From contig CAJVYZ010000013.1 in the NCBI GenBank assembly GCA_913009915.1, positions 1 through 13,682 on the forward strand: a DNA stretch of 13,682 bases, read 5' to 3'. This document shows positions 6,731 to 13,133 of the stretch, one piece after another. The notes beneath the pieces are model-generated. The model searched no databases. It saw nothing but the letters and a program-made list of their open reading frames with translations, and was not told where the DNA came from. Numbering within the stretch: the first letter of the stretch is position 1; the number at the start of each line of letters is the position of its first letter. A program made the translations under genes and the position numbers. The DNA is from an uncultured Gemmatimonadota bacterium. GTDB lineage: Bacteria; Gemmatimonadota; Gemmatimonadetes; Gemmatimonadales; GWC2-71-9.

Positions 6731-7099
6731 TTACGAGCCGCTGGGCATTGGAGTGTCGGAGTTGGTGATGGGCCGATCCGACGGCATGACAATCTCCGGT
6801 CCCGGGTTGGCTGACTTCCCGCAGTGGTCTTCACAGGGCCGGCCCTTGAGCCGTCGTGAGAGAAGATAGATCGAGGTCAACGCCACCAGCTGGTAGGCCT
6901 GAAGCGAGATGAACACAGGATCTTGGGCTGTGATGGCGTAAACAAGAAGAAGAGCCGCATACAGGGTCCACACCAGATACGCCCATGTGCTCACTCCGGC
7001 TGTGCAGCGCGCTCTCACGAGATGGACTATCTGCGGCACGTATGCCACGACGACGAGGCCCATACCTGCGAAACCGAGCCACTGGATTGACCCATCCAT
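6731..7099 (-). CDS. PQ-loop repeat (SemiSWEET-like) membrane protein with Cys/His tail
   Basis: This 122-residue protein has three hydrophobic segments (about 5-27, 38-57, 65-83), the size and topology of a single PQ-loop unit such as bacterial SemiSWEET. The PQ motif is at 22-23 in AYVPQIVHL, and the second helix carries STWAYLVW. Family members move small solutes across the membrane, sugars in characterised SemiSWEETs, but the substrate here is unknown. The hydrophilic tail after residue 84 contains CEDHC (Cys89, His92, Cys93), a possible metal site and not a usual family feature as far as I know. The start at 7099 is chosen because GGAGG (minus strand, 7113-7109) lies 9 bases upstream; the longer frame from GTG 7180 would begin inside the promoter. 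Expression is expected from MerR-type promoter copy 4, with a leader of about 65 nt. Confidence 0.8.
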   Translation of the reverse strand: MDGSIQWLGFAGMGLVVVAYVPQIVHLVRARCTAGVSTWAYLVWTLYAALLLVYAITAQDPVFISLQAYQLVALTSIYLLSRRLKGRPCEDHCGKSANPGPEIVMPSDRPITNSDTPMPSGS

Positions 7100-7171
7100 C
7101 TCCCGCTGCCTCCGATCGGTGGTTCGTGCCCGTCGCGCAACAATGAGCGTTCCATCCCACGCTCTGCGAGC

Positions 7172-7203
7172 ACCGTACACCTTTCATCCGACTGGAATGT
7201 CAA
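7172..7203 (-). promoter_or_regulatory. MerR-type metal-responsive promoter, copy 4 (PQ-loop gene)
   Basis: On the minus strand, TTGACA (7203-7198) and TACGGT (7177-7172) are separated by 20 bp beginning TTCCAGTCG and containing AAAGGTG. The first 12 bases, CTTGACATTCCA, are identical to the other three copies; the second half-site is the most divergent. It points at the PQ-loop gene, whose start is about 70 bp downstream. Confidence 0.72.
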
Positions 7204-7206
7204 GTG

Positions 7207-7322
7207 GATTCCTCACTGTCTCCGCCACGGCGTCTACGCCTGGGCCAGGCGTGAGAAGTCCTTGCCATGACTGGCGAGGCGGGCGAGGAGCCAATCCGTG
7301 CGGTGGATTCAGGCTAAGTTGA
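7207..7322. other. non-coding stretch with a short palindrome
   Basis: No gene is recognisable between promoter copy 4 and the kinase stub. ACGCCTG (7236-7242) pairs with CAGGCGT (7246-7252) across GGC, making a compact 7-bp hairpin. No T-tract follows, so a terminator is unlikely. It may be an operator or a structural relic. Confidence 0.3.
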
Positions 7323-7416
7323 TCGCTTCCAGAACTTCGACGGATGGTGTTCGAGGATTTGGGGCCGACCTTCATCAAGCCGGCGCAGATCCTCAGCACA
7401 AGAGCGGATCTGATCG
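7323..7416 (+). pseudogene. short remnant of an AarF/ABC1/UbiB-family kinase gene
   Basis: In the frame running from 7323 through ATG 7344, the translation gives LPELRRMVFEDLG and then PTFIKPAQILSTRADL. This matches the very conserved AarF/ABC1 (UbiB-family) motif 'LGPTFIKLGQILSTRPDL', the KxGQ motif of these atypical kinases, except that the LG before the Gln has become PA. Family members are around 450-550 residues; only about 30 codons survive here, with a stop just upstream (7320-7322) and unrelated sequence after. It is therefore a gene fragment. It ends about 40 bp before MerR-type promoter copy 3. Confidence 0.65.
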
Positions 7417-7455
7417 GAGCGGGACAACCAAGAATCAAGCGCGCTAAGCAATCCC

Positions 7456-7487
7456 TTGACATTCCATTCGACCGTAAGGTTTATGAT
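7456..7487 (+). promoter_or_regulatory. MerR-type metal-responsive promoter, copy 3 (YHS and nuo-like operon)
   Basis: The -35 TTGACA (7456-7461) and -10 TATGAT (7482-7487) are 20 bp apart, with TTCCATTCGACCG and TAAGGTT between. The -10 is the closest to consensus of the four copies. The first downstream gene is the YHS protein at 7665, giving a leader of about 170 nt that holds no convincing gene. A weak -10-like TACGAT at 7623-7628 within the leader could be a second, constitutive start but lacks a -35. Confidence 0.78.
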
Positions 7488-7664
7488 GGTGGCGCACATT
7501 GAGTGCAGCAGGAAATCGACGGCATCGTCGATGTCGTTCGACTCCTGGTCGGGTCGCTGTCCGGCTGAGGGGGGTGGTGGCCAGGTCGATTCGATCAGCC
7601 CTCTGCCCCACCTCCGGTAGGGTACGATCCGGCCGGTCAAGAGAACAACCGGAAGGAGATCGAA

Positions 7665-7811
7665 ATGGCTGTCAAGGATCCCATATGTGGGATGACGATC
7701 GAGGAGACTGACGCGGTCGGAAAGAGCGACTACGAGGGTAAGACCTACTACTTCTGTTCGATGGATTGCAAAGAGGAGTTCGACTCCAACCCAGACGACT
7801 ACGCCGACTGA
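7665..7811 (+). CDS. stand-alone YHS-domain protein
   Basis: This 48-residue protein is just one YHS domain. It opens MAVKDPICGM and has Cys8 plus the pair Cys32 and Cys36 in YYFCSMDCKEEF, ending NPDDY. YHS domains are treble-clef-like, cysteine-containing modules found in copper and mercury pumps and believed to bind or transfer soft metals. The sequence parallels the YHS domain at the N-terminus of the copper ATPase in this window (RDPVCGM, FCSDHC). The ATG at 7665 has GGAAGGAG about 7 bases upstream. The stop is separated from the GTG of nuoA by a single base, so the two are almost surely co-transcribed and coupled. Likely role: cytosolic metal buffer or delivery factor for the complex encoded downstream; that role is inferred. 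Confidence 0.9.
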   Translation: MAVKDPICGMTIEETDAVGKSDYEGKTYYFCSMDCKEEFDSNPDDYAD

Positions 7812-7812
7812 C

Positions 7813-8166
7813 GTGGCGTTGCTCGGGTCCGCACTGGCTGTCTTCCTCGCCGCCGTGTTGGCGGTCGGCATGACGCGCTGGGTTGGTGATGTCCTCAACC
7901 CGCTGGCCTTGACCGTCTCCGAGAAGGTCCCTTTCTCCGGCGGGTCGCCGCCGGATTTTCACGCTTGGAACCGGTTCCACATCCGCTGGTACACCATGGC
8001 TCTGCTGTTCCTCGCCTTCGACATGGAGATGGTCTTCATGTATCCGTGGGCGGTGGTGTTCGTGCGGGAGGGGCTGATTTCGCCGGTGGAGATGCTGATG
8101 TTCATCCTCATCCTGTTGGTCGGCATTGTCTACGCCTGGCGTGAACGCGGGTTCGAGTGGGCGTAA
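7813..8166 (+). CDS. nuoA: NuoA-like subunit of a complex I-type assembly
   Basis: This 117-residue membrane protein has three hydrophobic segments (about 5-25, 60-83, 92-108) in the NuoA pattern. The family core is recognisable as NRFHIRWYTMALLFLAFD followed by MEMVFMYPWAVVF, keeping the acidic F-D-x-E pair in the second helix. However, the loop that in NuoA normally carries Y-E-C-G reads EKVPFSGG: the conserved Cys and the Glu before it are missing. That loop helps form the quinone-cavity entrance in complex I. The start is GTG 7813, one base after the YHS stop and without its own ribosome binding site, so translation is coupled. The stop overlaps the next gene by 10 bases. Confident as a NuoA homologue, not as part of a quinone-reducing enzyme. 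Confidence 0.88.
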   Translation: MALLGSALAVFLAAVLAVGMTRWVGDVLNPLALTVSEKVPFSGGSPPDFHAWNRFHIRWYTMALLFLAFDMEMVFMYPWAVVFVREGLISPVEMLMFILILLVGIVYAWRERGFEWA

Positions 8167-9446
8167 GGGAGGCTCTTGCCGGATTGGCCCGATGGAGCCC
8201 CGTTCCCGTATTCCCCATCGTTGGGGGTGGTGCCCGCGATCTGGTGAGGGACCTTCGGTTGCGGCCCGAAGTCGAGCTGGTGGCCACCCCGCGCCATGCC
8301 ACATTGTTGCTGGTGGCCGGGCGGTTTCCCTCCGGAGCCATTCCGGGGCTGGCCGTCGTCCACGATCAGATACCTGTCCCGCGAGCCACCGTGCGCTGGA
8401 ATGGGGAGGTCAGCGACGAGATCTCGTCGGCGCGGCTGGTCGGCGGCGACGAAGAAGATTTGATCGCCACCCTGGTCGCTCTCCACCGAGAGATGATGGC
8501 GGATCCGAGCCGCTCTGGGCCACCCATTCTCCCTGACGTCGATGCCGTCGAGTGGCGTGGGGTCGGCCCCTACGGGCACGGTGGCAAGGGTATGACAGGT
8601 GGCACCCCATACGGGCGACCCCTGGCGGAGCGAGCCGGCGATCGTGACGGAATAGAACTCGACCAACTTCCCGTGACCATCGGACCCTGGGTGGGCGCCC
8701 TCCCATGGGGCCTGGAGCTTGCGGTGAAGCTACAGGGTGACCTCGTTCAGGAGGTCGAGGTGGGACCTCGGCTCTCAACCGACCCACCAACCGATGTTTT
8801 CTCGATGGCGACGCGTAAGCCAATGACGGTGGCAGTCCTCGAGTTGGAACGCGCCCGCCACCACCTCCGCTGGCTGGCGGATGCCCTCTCGATCCAAGGG
8901 CTTTCCGCCCTCGGTCTCCGGGCATTGCGTCTTGGCAAGATCCTCACCCCCCACCACCAGCGGGAGGTCAGGCGGTTGCTGGCGATGGTCCGGCGCAGTG
9001 GGATCTTTGGTCTCGCATTGAACCGGGCCGGGGGGGAAGTGACCGGGTCCCAGGCAAAGGGTTTGGGTCCGGTTGCTCGGGCCGGGGGCGTCGATGACGA
9101 CGCCAGGCGCGATGAGCCTGCCTACCGGGAGTTGGGCTTTCAAACGATTCTCCACCAGAAGGGAGATGCGGCCGCGCGGTGGCGTCAGCGCATGGCCGAG
9201 GTGACCCAGTCGCTCGACCTCTCCGACAGAGCGGGGGACCGGACTGCCTTCGGGGCCGGGCTGGTCGAAGGCCCCCGAGGTCGGATCACCGCGAACGGGC
9301 CATCGCCGTCGGTCGTCGTTCTCGATCTGTTGCCTCAGTTGCTCTCCGGTTTGGAGTGGGGCGACGCCGTCTCGTTGGTGTGGAGTCTCGACATCGATCC
9401 CACCGAGAGCGTGGAGACCCATGTGGACAATCGGGGTGCCTCGTGA
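8157..9446 (+). CDS. cysteine-free NuoB-NuoD-like fusion protein
   Basis: This 429-residue soluble protein looks like NuoB joined to NuoD, with NuoC missing. Residues 1-115 follow NuoB: TPRHATLLLVAG (44-55) and VVHDQIPVPR (67-76) match the 'PRxADxLxVxG' and 'xYDQMPxP' stretches, but the tandem-Cys site reads GGG (23-25) and every N2-cluster Cys is absent. A Gly-rich linker (137-150) leads to the NuoD-like part from about 168: TIGPWVGALPWG replaces GPQHPxxHG (both His lost), the HRG/VDY region with the quinone Tyr is deleted, and the late NuoD pattern LGPVARAGGVDDDARR / GDAAARWRQRMAEVTQSL is clear, ending SLVWSLDID (compare IGSIDIVLGEVDR). The whole protein has no cysteine. It probably caps NuoH without electron transfer. 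Relation to Ehr-type (hydrogenase-related) subunits is the alternative; the nuoA neighbour favours complex I ancestry. Start GTG 8157. Confidence 0.8.
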   Translation: MGVREALAGLARWSPVPVFPIVGGGARDLVRDLRLRPEVELVATPRHATLLLVAGRFPSGAIPGLAVVHDQIPVPRATVRWNGEVSDEISSARLVGGDEEDLIATLVALHREMMADPSRSGPPILPDVDAVEWRGVGPYGHGGKGMTGGTPYGRPLAERAGDRDGIELDQLPVTIGPWVGALPWGLELAVKLQGDLVQEVEVGPRLSTDPPTDVFSMATRKPMTVAVLELERARHHLRWLADALSIQGLSALGLRALRLGKILTPHHQREVRRLLAMVRRSGIFGLALNRAGGEVTGSQAKGLGPVARAGGVDDDARRDEPAYRELGFQTILHQKGDAAARWRQRMAEVTQSLDLSDRAGDRTAFGAGLVEGPRGRITANGPSPSVVVLDLLPQLLSGLEWGDAVSLVWSLDIDPTESVETHVDNRGAS

Positions 9447-10360
9447 ACCCCCTGGTGGCGGTGGTGTTGATAGGGGTTGTCATGGTTGTCTCGGTTTACC
9501 TGGTGGCTGTTATCGACACCGCCGTCGAAACTCGAGTTTCCGGCGGGCGGGGCTATGCCAGGGCCTGGCTGGCTCCGATCTCGCGGGCCGCTCGACTTGC
9601 CCTGCAACGCCGTACCGTCACAGAGCGACCCGACGCCGAGGCCTGGGTTCTGGGACCTGCGCTGTTGGGCGGGCTGGCGGCGGTGGCGCTCACGTCCATC
9701 CCATTTGCCCCTGGCGTCGATGTCGCGGACATCCCCGCCGGGATCGTGCTGTTTGGGGCGGCACTCCTCCAGGTGATGGTGGCGGTGGTCCTCCACGGGT
9801 GGGGGGCAAACTCGGTGTTCCCCCTCCTCGGGGCGTTTCGCATGGCGGCCGTTGGCCTGTCCATGGGCATTCCGTTCTCCCTGGTACTGATCACCACCGC
9901 GATCCCCGCCGAATCGCTGTCGGTGGGTGCGATCATCGCCTCCCAAGAGGGCGTGTGGAACGTTCTACGCCAGCCGATTGGTCTCCCGGTCTATCTGATC
10001 ACGGCCCTCGGTTTCTCTTTCTGGGGTCCGCTGCAATTGCCTGACGGAGCCGATCTGGCGGGGGGAACCAGCGCAGAGATCTCCGGGACGGCGCTTCTGG
10101 TTTGGCGGATCGCCCGTGCCTCCATTTTGGTGTCCCTGGCGGCCATGGGAGCCGCGGCCTTTCTTGGCGGGTACCTGGGCCCGTGGCTACCCGGCTGGCT
10201 GTGGATGATCGTCAAGACGATGGGGCTGGCCGCTCTCATGATCTGGTCTGGTCACCGCATTGCCCGGGCAAGGATGGAATCGGTGGTCTTGTTGGGATGG
10301 ACGGTCCTGCTCCCCGTCGCCCTGGTCGACGTGTTCGTGTCGGGGGCGTTGACACTGTGA
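9443..10360 (+). CDS. nuoH: NuoH-like membrane subunit, degenerate at the quinone/E-channel
   Basis: This 305-residue protein has about eight hydrophobic segments. Homology to NuoH is clearest in the second half: GPLQLPDGADLAGG (195-208) corresponds to 'PFDLPEAExELVAG', TSAEISG (209-215) to 'HTEYSG', FLGGYLGP (240-247) to 'FLGGWxGP', and the end LLGWTVLLPVALV to 'RLGWKVLLPLAL'. Residues that matter in complex I are altered: the first-half 'ISYE' motif reads LSMGI (139-143), and the acidic PEAE is reduced to PDGA. NuoH normally anchors the peripheral arm and forms the quinone chamber and the start of the proton path. Start GTG 9443 overlaps the previous stop (GTGA), and its own stop overlaps nuoJ by 4 bases. 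nuoI, normally next, is absent. No cysteine. Confidence 0.85.
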   Translation: MNPLVAVVLIGVVMVVSVYLVAVIDTAVETRVSGGRGYARAWLAPISRAARLALQRRTVTERPDAEAWVLGPALLGGLAAVALTSIPFAPGVDVADIPAGIVLFGAALLQVMVAVVLHGWGANSVFPLLGAFRMAAVGLSMGIPFSLVLITTAIPAESLSVGAIIASQEGVWNVLRQPIGLPVYLITALGFSFWGPLQLPDGADLAGGTSAEISGTALLVWRIARASILVSLAAMGAAAFLGGYLGPWLPGWLWMIVKTMGLAALMIWSGHRIARARMESVVLLGWTVLLPVALVDVFVSGALTL

Positions 10361-10911
10361 ACCTGATCTCGGACATACTGTTTTGGGTGTTTTCGGTCGC
10401 CGCGGTGGTGACCGGGTTGCTGGTGTTCATCACTGACTCGATGGTGCGGGCCGCCTATTGGTTGATGGCCTCCTTCGTCGCCGTTGGGGGGATCTTGATG
10501 ATTCTCGACGCCCAGTTTCTGGGACTCATCCTGATCCTGATGATGGCGGGGGAAATGACGATCATGGCAATCTTCATGGTCATGTTCATGATGAACCCGG
10601 CGGGGCTCAACCCGATGACCATGGTTCATCAACACCGCACCTCCATCGTGGCGGGGGCCGGGGCCTTCGTGGCGTTGGCGGCCGTTGGGCTCCTCGCCGA
10701 ATTTCCGGACCGTCCCGTCCCGCCCGGTGTCGATCCCACGGTCGACCTCGGCGTCGAGCTGTTGGGAGAGTCGATGTTGATATTCGAGTCGGCCGGGGTG
10801 GCGTTGCTGGCTGTCATGATCGGCGCCGTGGCGCTGGTCTCCAAGCGGGGCCGTTACGGCATCGCCGAGGAGGGCTCAGAGGAGCCGTCATTGGAGATGA
10901 GCGAGGAATGA
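10357..10911 (+). CDS. nuoJ: NuoJ-like membrane subunit with methionine-rich helix
   Basis: This 184-residue protein has five hydrophobic segments (about 6-26, 33-50, 55-79, 95-115, 145-165) as in NuoJ. The conserved third-helix stretch, DAQFLGLILILMMAGEM (51-67), aligns with NuoJ 'AEFLAxxQxLVYAGAV', but carries Glu66 inside the helix where families usually have a small or aliphatic residue. It is followed by a dense run of methionines: Met62, 63, 67, 70, 74, 76, 78, 79, 87 and 89, then His91 and His93. In complex I this helix holds the pi-bulge that switches during turnover. GTG 10357 overlaps the nuoH stop (GTGA). The C-terminal 30 residues are acidic. The stop overlaps nuoK (ATGA). No cysteine. 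Confidence 0.87.
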   Translation: MNLISDILFWVFSVAAVVTGLLVFITDSMVRAAYWLMASFVAVGGILMILDAQFLGLILILMMAGEMTIMAIFMVMFMMNPAGLNPMTMVHQHRTSIVAGAGAFVALAAVGLLAEFPDRPVPPGVDPTVDLGVELLGESMLIFESAGVALLAVMIGAVALVSKRGRYGIAEEGSEEPSLEMSEE

Positions 10912-11213
10912 GCCTGGAGGCATTGCTCGTTGTGTCCGCCGCCCTCTTCGGAGTGGGTGTTTACGGGGCTTTGAGCCAGCAATCGTTCGTGATGATCATG
11001 ATGGGTCTCGAGCTGATGCTCAATGGGGCCATCCTGGCGGTCGTGGCCTTTTGGTGGGGAAGCACTGGTGGCAACCCCGAGGGTCAGTTGTTGGCGGTCG
11101 TGGTGTTGGCGGTGATGGCGATTGAGGCAGCGATCGGGTTCGCGCTGGTGGCGAACGTCTATCGGGTGCGAAAAGCCGACATCTCCGAGAAGTTGCGGAG
11201 GCTCCGGCACTGA
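10908..11213 (+). CDS. nuoK: NuoK-like antiporter-type subunit
   Basis: This 101-residue protein has three transmembrane helices and normal NuoK/MrpC length. Both membrane glutamates essential for proton translocation in NuoK are present: Glu35 in MMGLELMLNG and Glu73 in MAIEAAIGFAL. The C-terminal tail is basic (KLRRLRH). The ion path of this subunit therefore looks functional, in contrast with the degenerate NuoB/NuoD/NuoH-like parts. ATG 10908 overlaps the nuoJ stop (ATGA), and its TGA shares one base with the nuoL ATG. Confidence 0.93.
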   Translation: MSLEALLVVSAALFGVGVYGALSQQSFVMIMMGLELMLNGAILAVVAFWWGSTGGNPEGQLLAVVVLAVMAIEAAIGFALVANVYRVRKADISEKLRRLRH

Positions 11214-13129
11214 TGGTGTGGCTTCCGATTCTGTTCCCACTGGTCGGCGCAGCAGGCTTGTGGCTGCTGCGCCGGCATCGGTCACTGCTGGGCCCGGTCG
11301 CCGTTGCCTCCCTGGCAGGCGCTCTGGCGTCTGCGGTGGTGATCGCGATTTCCGGCGCCACTTTCACATGGAGCTGGGGAGCGGGAATCGACCTGACTCT
11401 GGCCGTGGAGGACGCAGGCCGGGTGATGGTGGTGCTGGTGCCCTTGGTGGCGGTCGCCGTGGTTCTTTTCGCCGCGTCGAGCCTGCGCGACGACCCGGCC
11501 TTGGCCCGGCTCCTGATACTCATGACCGCGTTTGTGGCAGCGATGGAAATGTTGGTGTTGGCCGCCGATTTCCTCACCCTGCTCATCGGCTGGGAGCTGG
11601 TCGGAGCCGCTTCCTGGGCGCTGATCGGCCATGACTGGCGAAACCCGCAGGCCCCGGCGTCGGCCAAAGAGGCGTTCATCACCACCCGTTTCGGGGATCT
11701 GGGGCTCTACGTCGCCGCCGGGGCAGCGTTTGCCGCCGTCGGGAGCTTCCAGTACTCCGACCTGGCCCAAAGTCCCGATTCCGGCTGGCTGGCCGTGGTG
11801 GCGGGAGGCGTCGTGCTGGCAGCGGCGGCAAAGTCTGCGCAACTGCCGTTCTCCCCGTGGCTGTTTTCGGCGATGGCCGGCCCCACGCCTGTCTCGGCAC
11901 TGCTCCACTCGGCCACCATGGTCGCCGCTGGCGCCTACGCCCTCATCCGCCTTCAACCCATCCTCTCCGAGGTGGTCTGGTTCGGTCCCCTCGTGGTGGG
12001 TCTGGGGCTGCTCACCGCGCTGGCCGGCGGGTTGGTTGCCTTCGCCCAGACCGACTTCAAGTTTGCCCTCGCCGGGTCCACCTCCGCCCAGTATGGGTTG
12101 ATGCTGGTGGCGACCGGCGCCGGCTACACAGCCGCCGGGATGGGCCAGCTCACTGCCCACGCCTTCTTCAAGGCCTTGCTGTTTCTGGGAGCCGGGGTCG
12201 CCCTCCATTCAGCTGGCACCCTGGACCTGGGGAAGCTCCGCCTGGGATCGAGCCTGCCCCGCATGGCCGCGCTGTTCGGGGTGGGGGCTGCCGCGTTGGC
12301 CGCGGTCCCACCGCTGGGTGCGGCGTTCACCAAGGAGACCGTGCTCGCCGCGGCAGTCCAGTCTGGCGTCTGGGTCGCGGCGGGGACCGTTGCCGCTGGT
12401 CTTCTTTCAGCGCTCTACGCCTCACGACTGCATCTCCTCGCCTATGGCCCTGGCCCGTTGATCGCAGCCAACCCCGGCCCCCATCGTGTGGAGATCGGAG
12501 CTCTGGCCATGCTCGCCGGTCTCACCCTGGCGCTGAGCATGATCTGGCTGCCAGGCGGCGAGGAGTTGTTGACCGAACTCACCGGCGGTTTGCTGGCGCC
12601 CGGCAAGCTCTGGGAACTCGGAATTTCGCTGGCAGCCATCGCCGTGGCGTTCGGGTTCGTGTGGTTGCTCTGGCGGCGGAATCGCCTGGTCGGCGGTGGC
12701 ATCCCTCAGAGGCTGCGCCGTTTCGTGGCCGACTGGTGGGGTATTCCTAACGCGACCCGGCGGGTGGTCGTCGATCCGCTGCTGCACCTATCTCGAGACC
12801 TGGCAGAGGGCGACCACTCGGTCATCGACGCGGTAGTGCGTGGCGCGGGAGCCGGGGCGATCGGTGTCGCCAAGCGGCTGCGGCGCAGGGTGGAAGCAGC
12901 CGTCGACCGAGCGGTTGAGGGAGTTGGTGGTGGAACACTGGGGGCGGCCCTCTTGTCGCGTAAGTTCGATGACGACGCGGTCGACGGCACCGTCGAAGGG
13001 ATTGCTCGCGGGGTCCGACTTGGTGGAGAAAAAAGTCAACGCATCCAGACCGGCATGTCTCACGACTACTACACGCTGGCGGTCGCCGGCACCGTGGTTG
13101 TGGTGATCGTGGCGGCGATATGGAGGTAG
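11213..13129 (+). CDS. nuoL: NuoL-like antiporter subunit
   Basis: This 638-residue membrane protein is of full NuoL length. Channel residues are retained: Glu128 in GWELVG, Lys207 in AKSAQLPFSPW, AMAGPTPVSALLHSATMV with His232, Lys283 in TDFKFALAGST, His316 and Lys320 in AHAFFKALLF, and Lys374 in FTKETV. After about 490 comes the long C-terminal part expected for the lateral helix and last helix of NuoL, with a repeated pattern: DHSVIDAVVRG (534-544) and DDDAVDGTVEG (586-596), then SQRIQTGMSHDYYTLAV (608-624), which matches the NuoL 'LQTGxVxxYAL' end. It should pump or exchange H+ (or Na+). Start ATG 11213 overlaps the nuoK stop. No cysteine. Confidence 0.94.
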   Translation: MVWLPILFPLVGAAGLWLLRRHRSLLGPVAVASLAGALASAVVIAISGATFTWSWGAGIDLTLAVEDAGRVMVVLVPLVAVAVVLFAASSLRDDPALARLLILMTAFVAAMEMLVLAADFLTLLIGWELVGAASWALIGHDWRNPQAPASAKEAFITTRFGDLGLYVAAGAAFAAVGSFQYSDLAQSPDSGWLAVVAGGVVLAAAAKSAQLPFSPWLFSAMAGPTPVSALLHSATMVAAGAYALIRLQPILSEVVWFGPLVVGLGLLTALAGGLVAFAQTDFKFALAGSTSAQYGLMLVATGAGYTAAGMGQLTAHAFFKALLFLGAGVALHSAGTLDLGKLRLGSSLPRMAALFGVGAAALAAVPPLGAAFTKETVLAAAVQSGVWVAAGTVAAGLLSALYASRLHLLAYGPGPLIAANPGPHRVEIGALAMLAGLTLALSMIWLPGGEELLTELTGGLLAPGKLWELGISLAAIAVAFGFVWLLWRRNRLVGGGIPQRLRRFVADWWGIPNATRRVVVDPLLHLSRDLAEGDHSVIDAVVRGAGAGAIGVAKRLRRRVEAAVDRAVEGVGGGTLGAALLSRKFDDDAVDGTVEGIARGVRLGGEKSQRIQTGMSHDYYTLAVAGTVVVVIVAAIWR

Positions 13130-13133
13130 AAGA

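Noticed and set aside
6627..6869. An 80-codon plus-strand frame after the 20-codon ORF
   Set aside because: It has no good ribosome binding site, crosses the 12-bp hairpin, and overlaps the PQ-loop gene antisense, where the minus strand shows real family motifs.
8565..8604. Gly-rich GPYGHGGKGM stretch of the B-D fusion as a possible nucleotide-binding P-loop
   Set aside because: The spacing does not fit GxxxxGK(S/T), the residue after Lys is Gly, and there is no Walker B. It is better seen as a linker loop.
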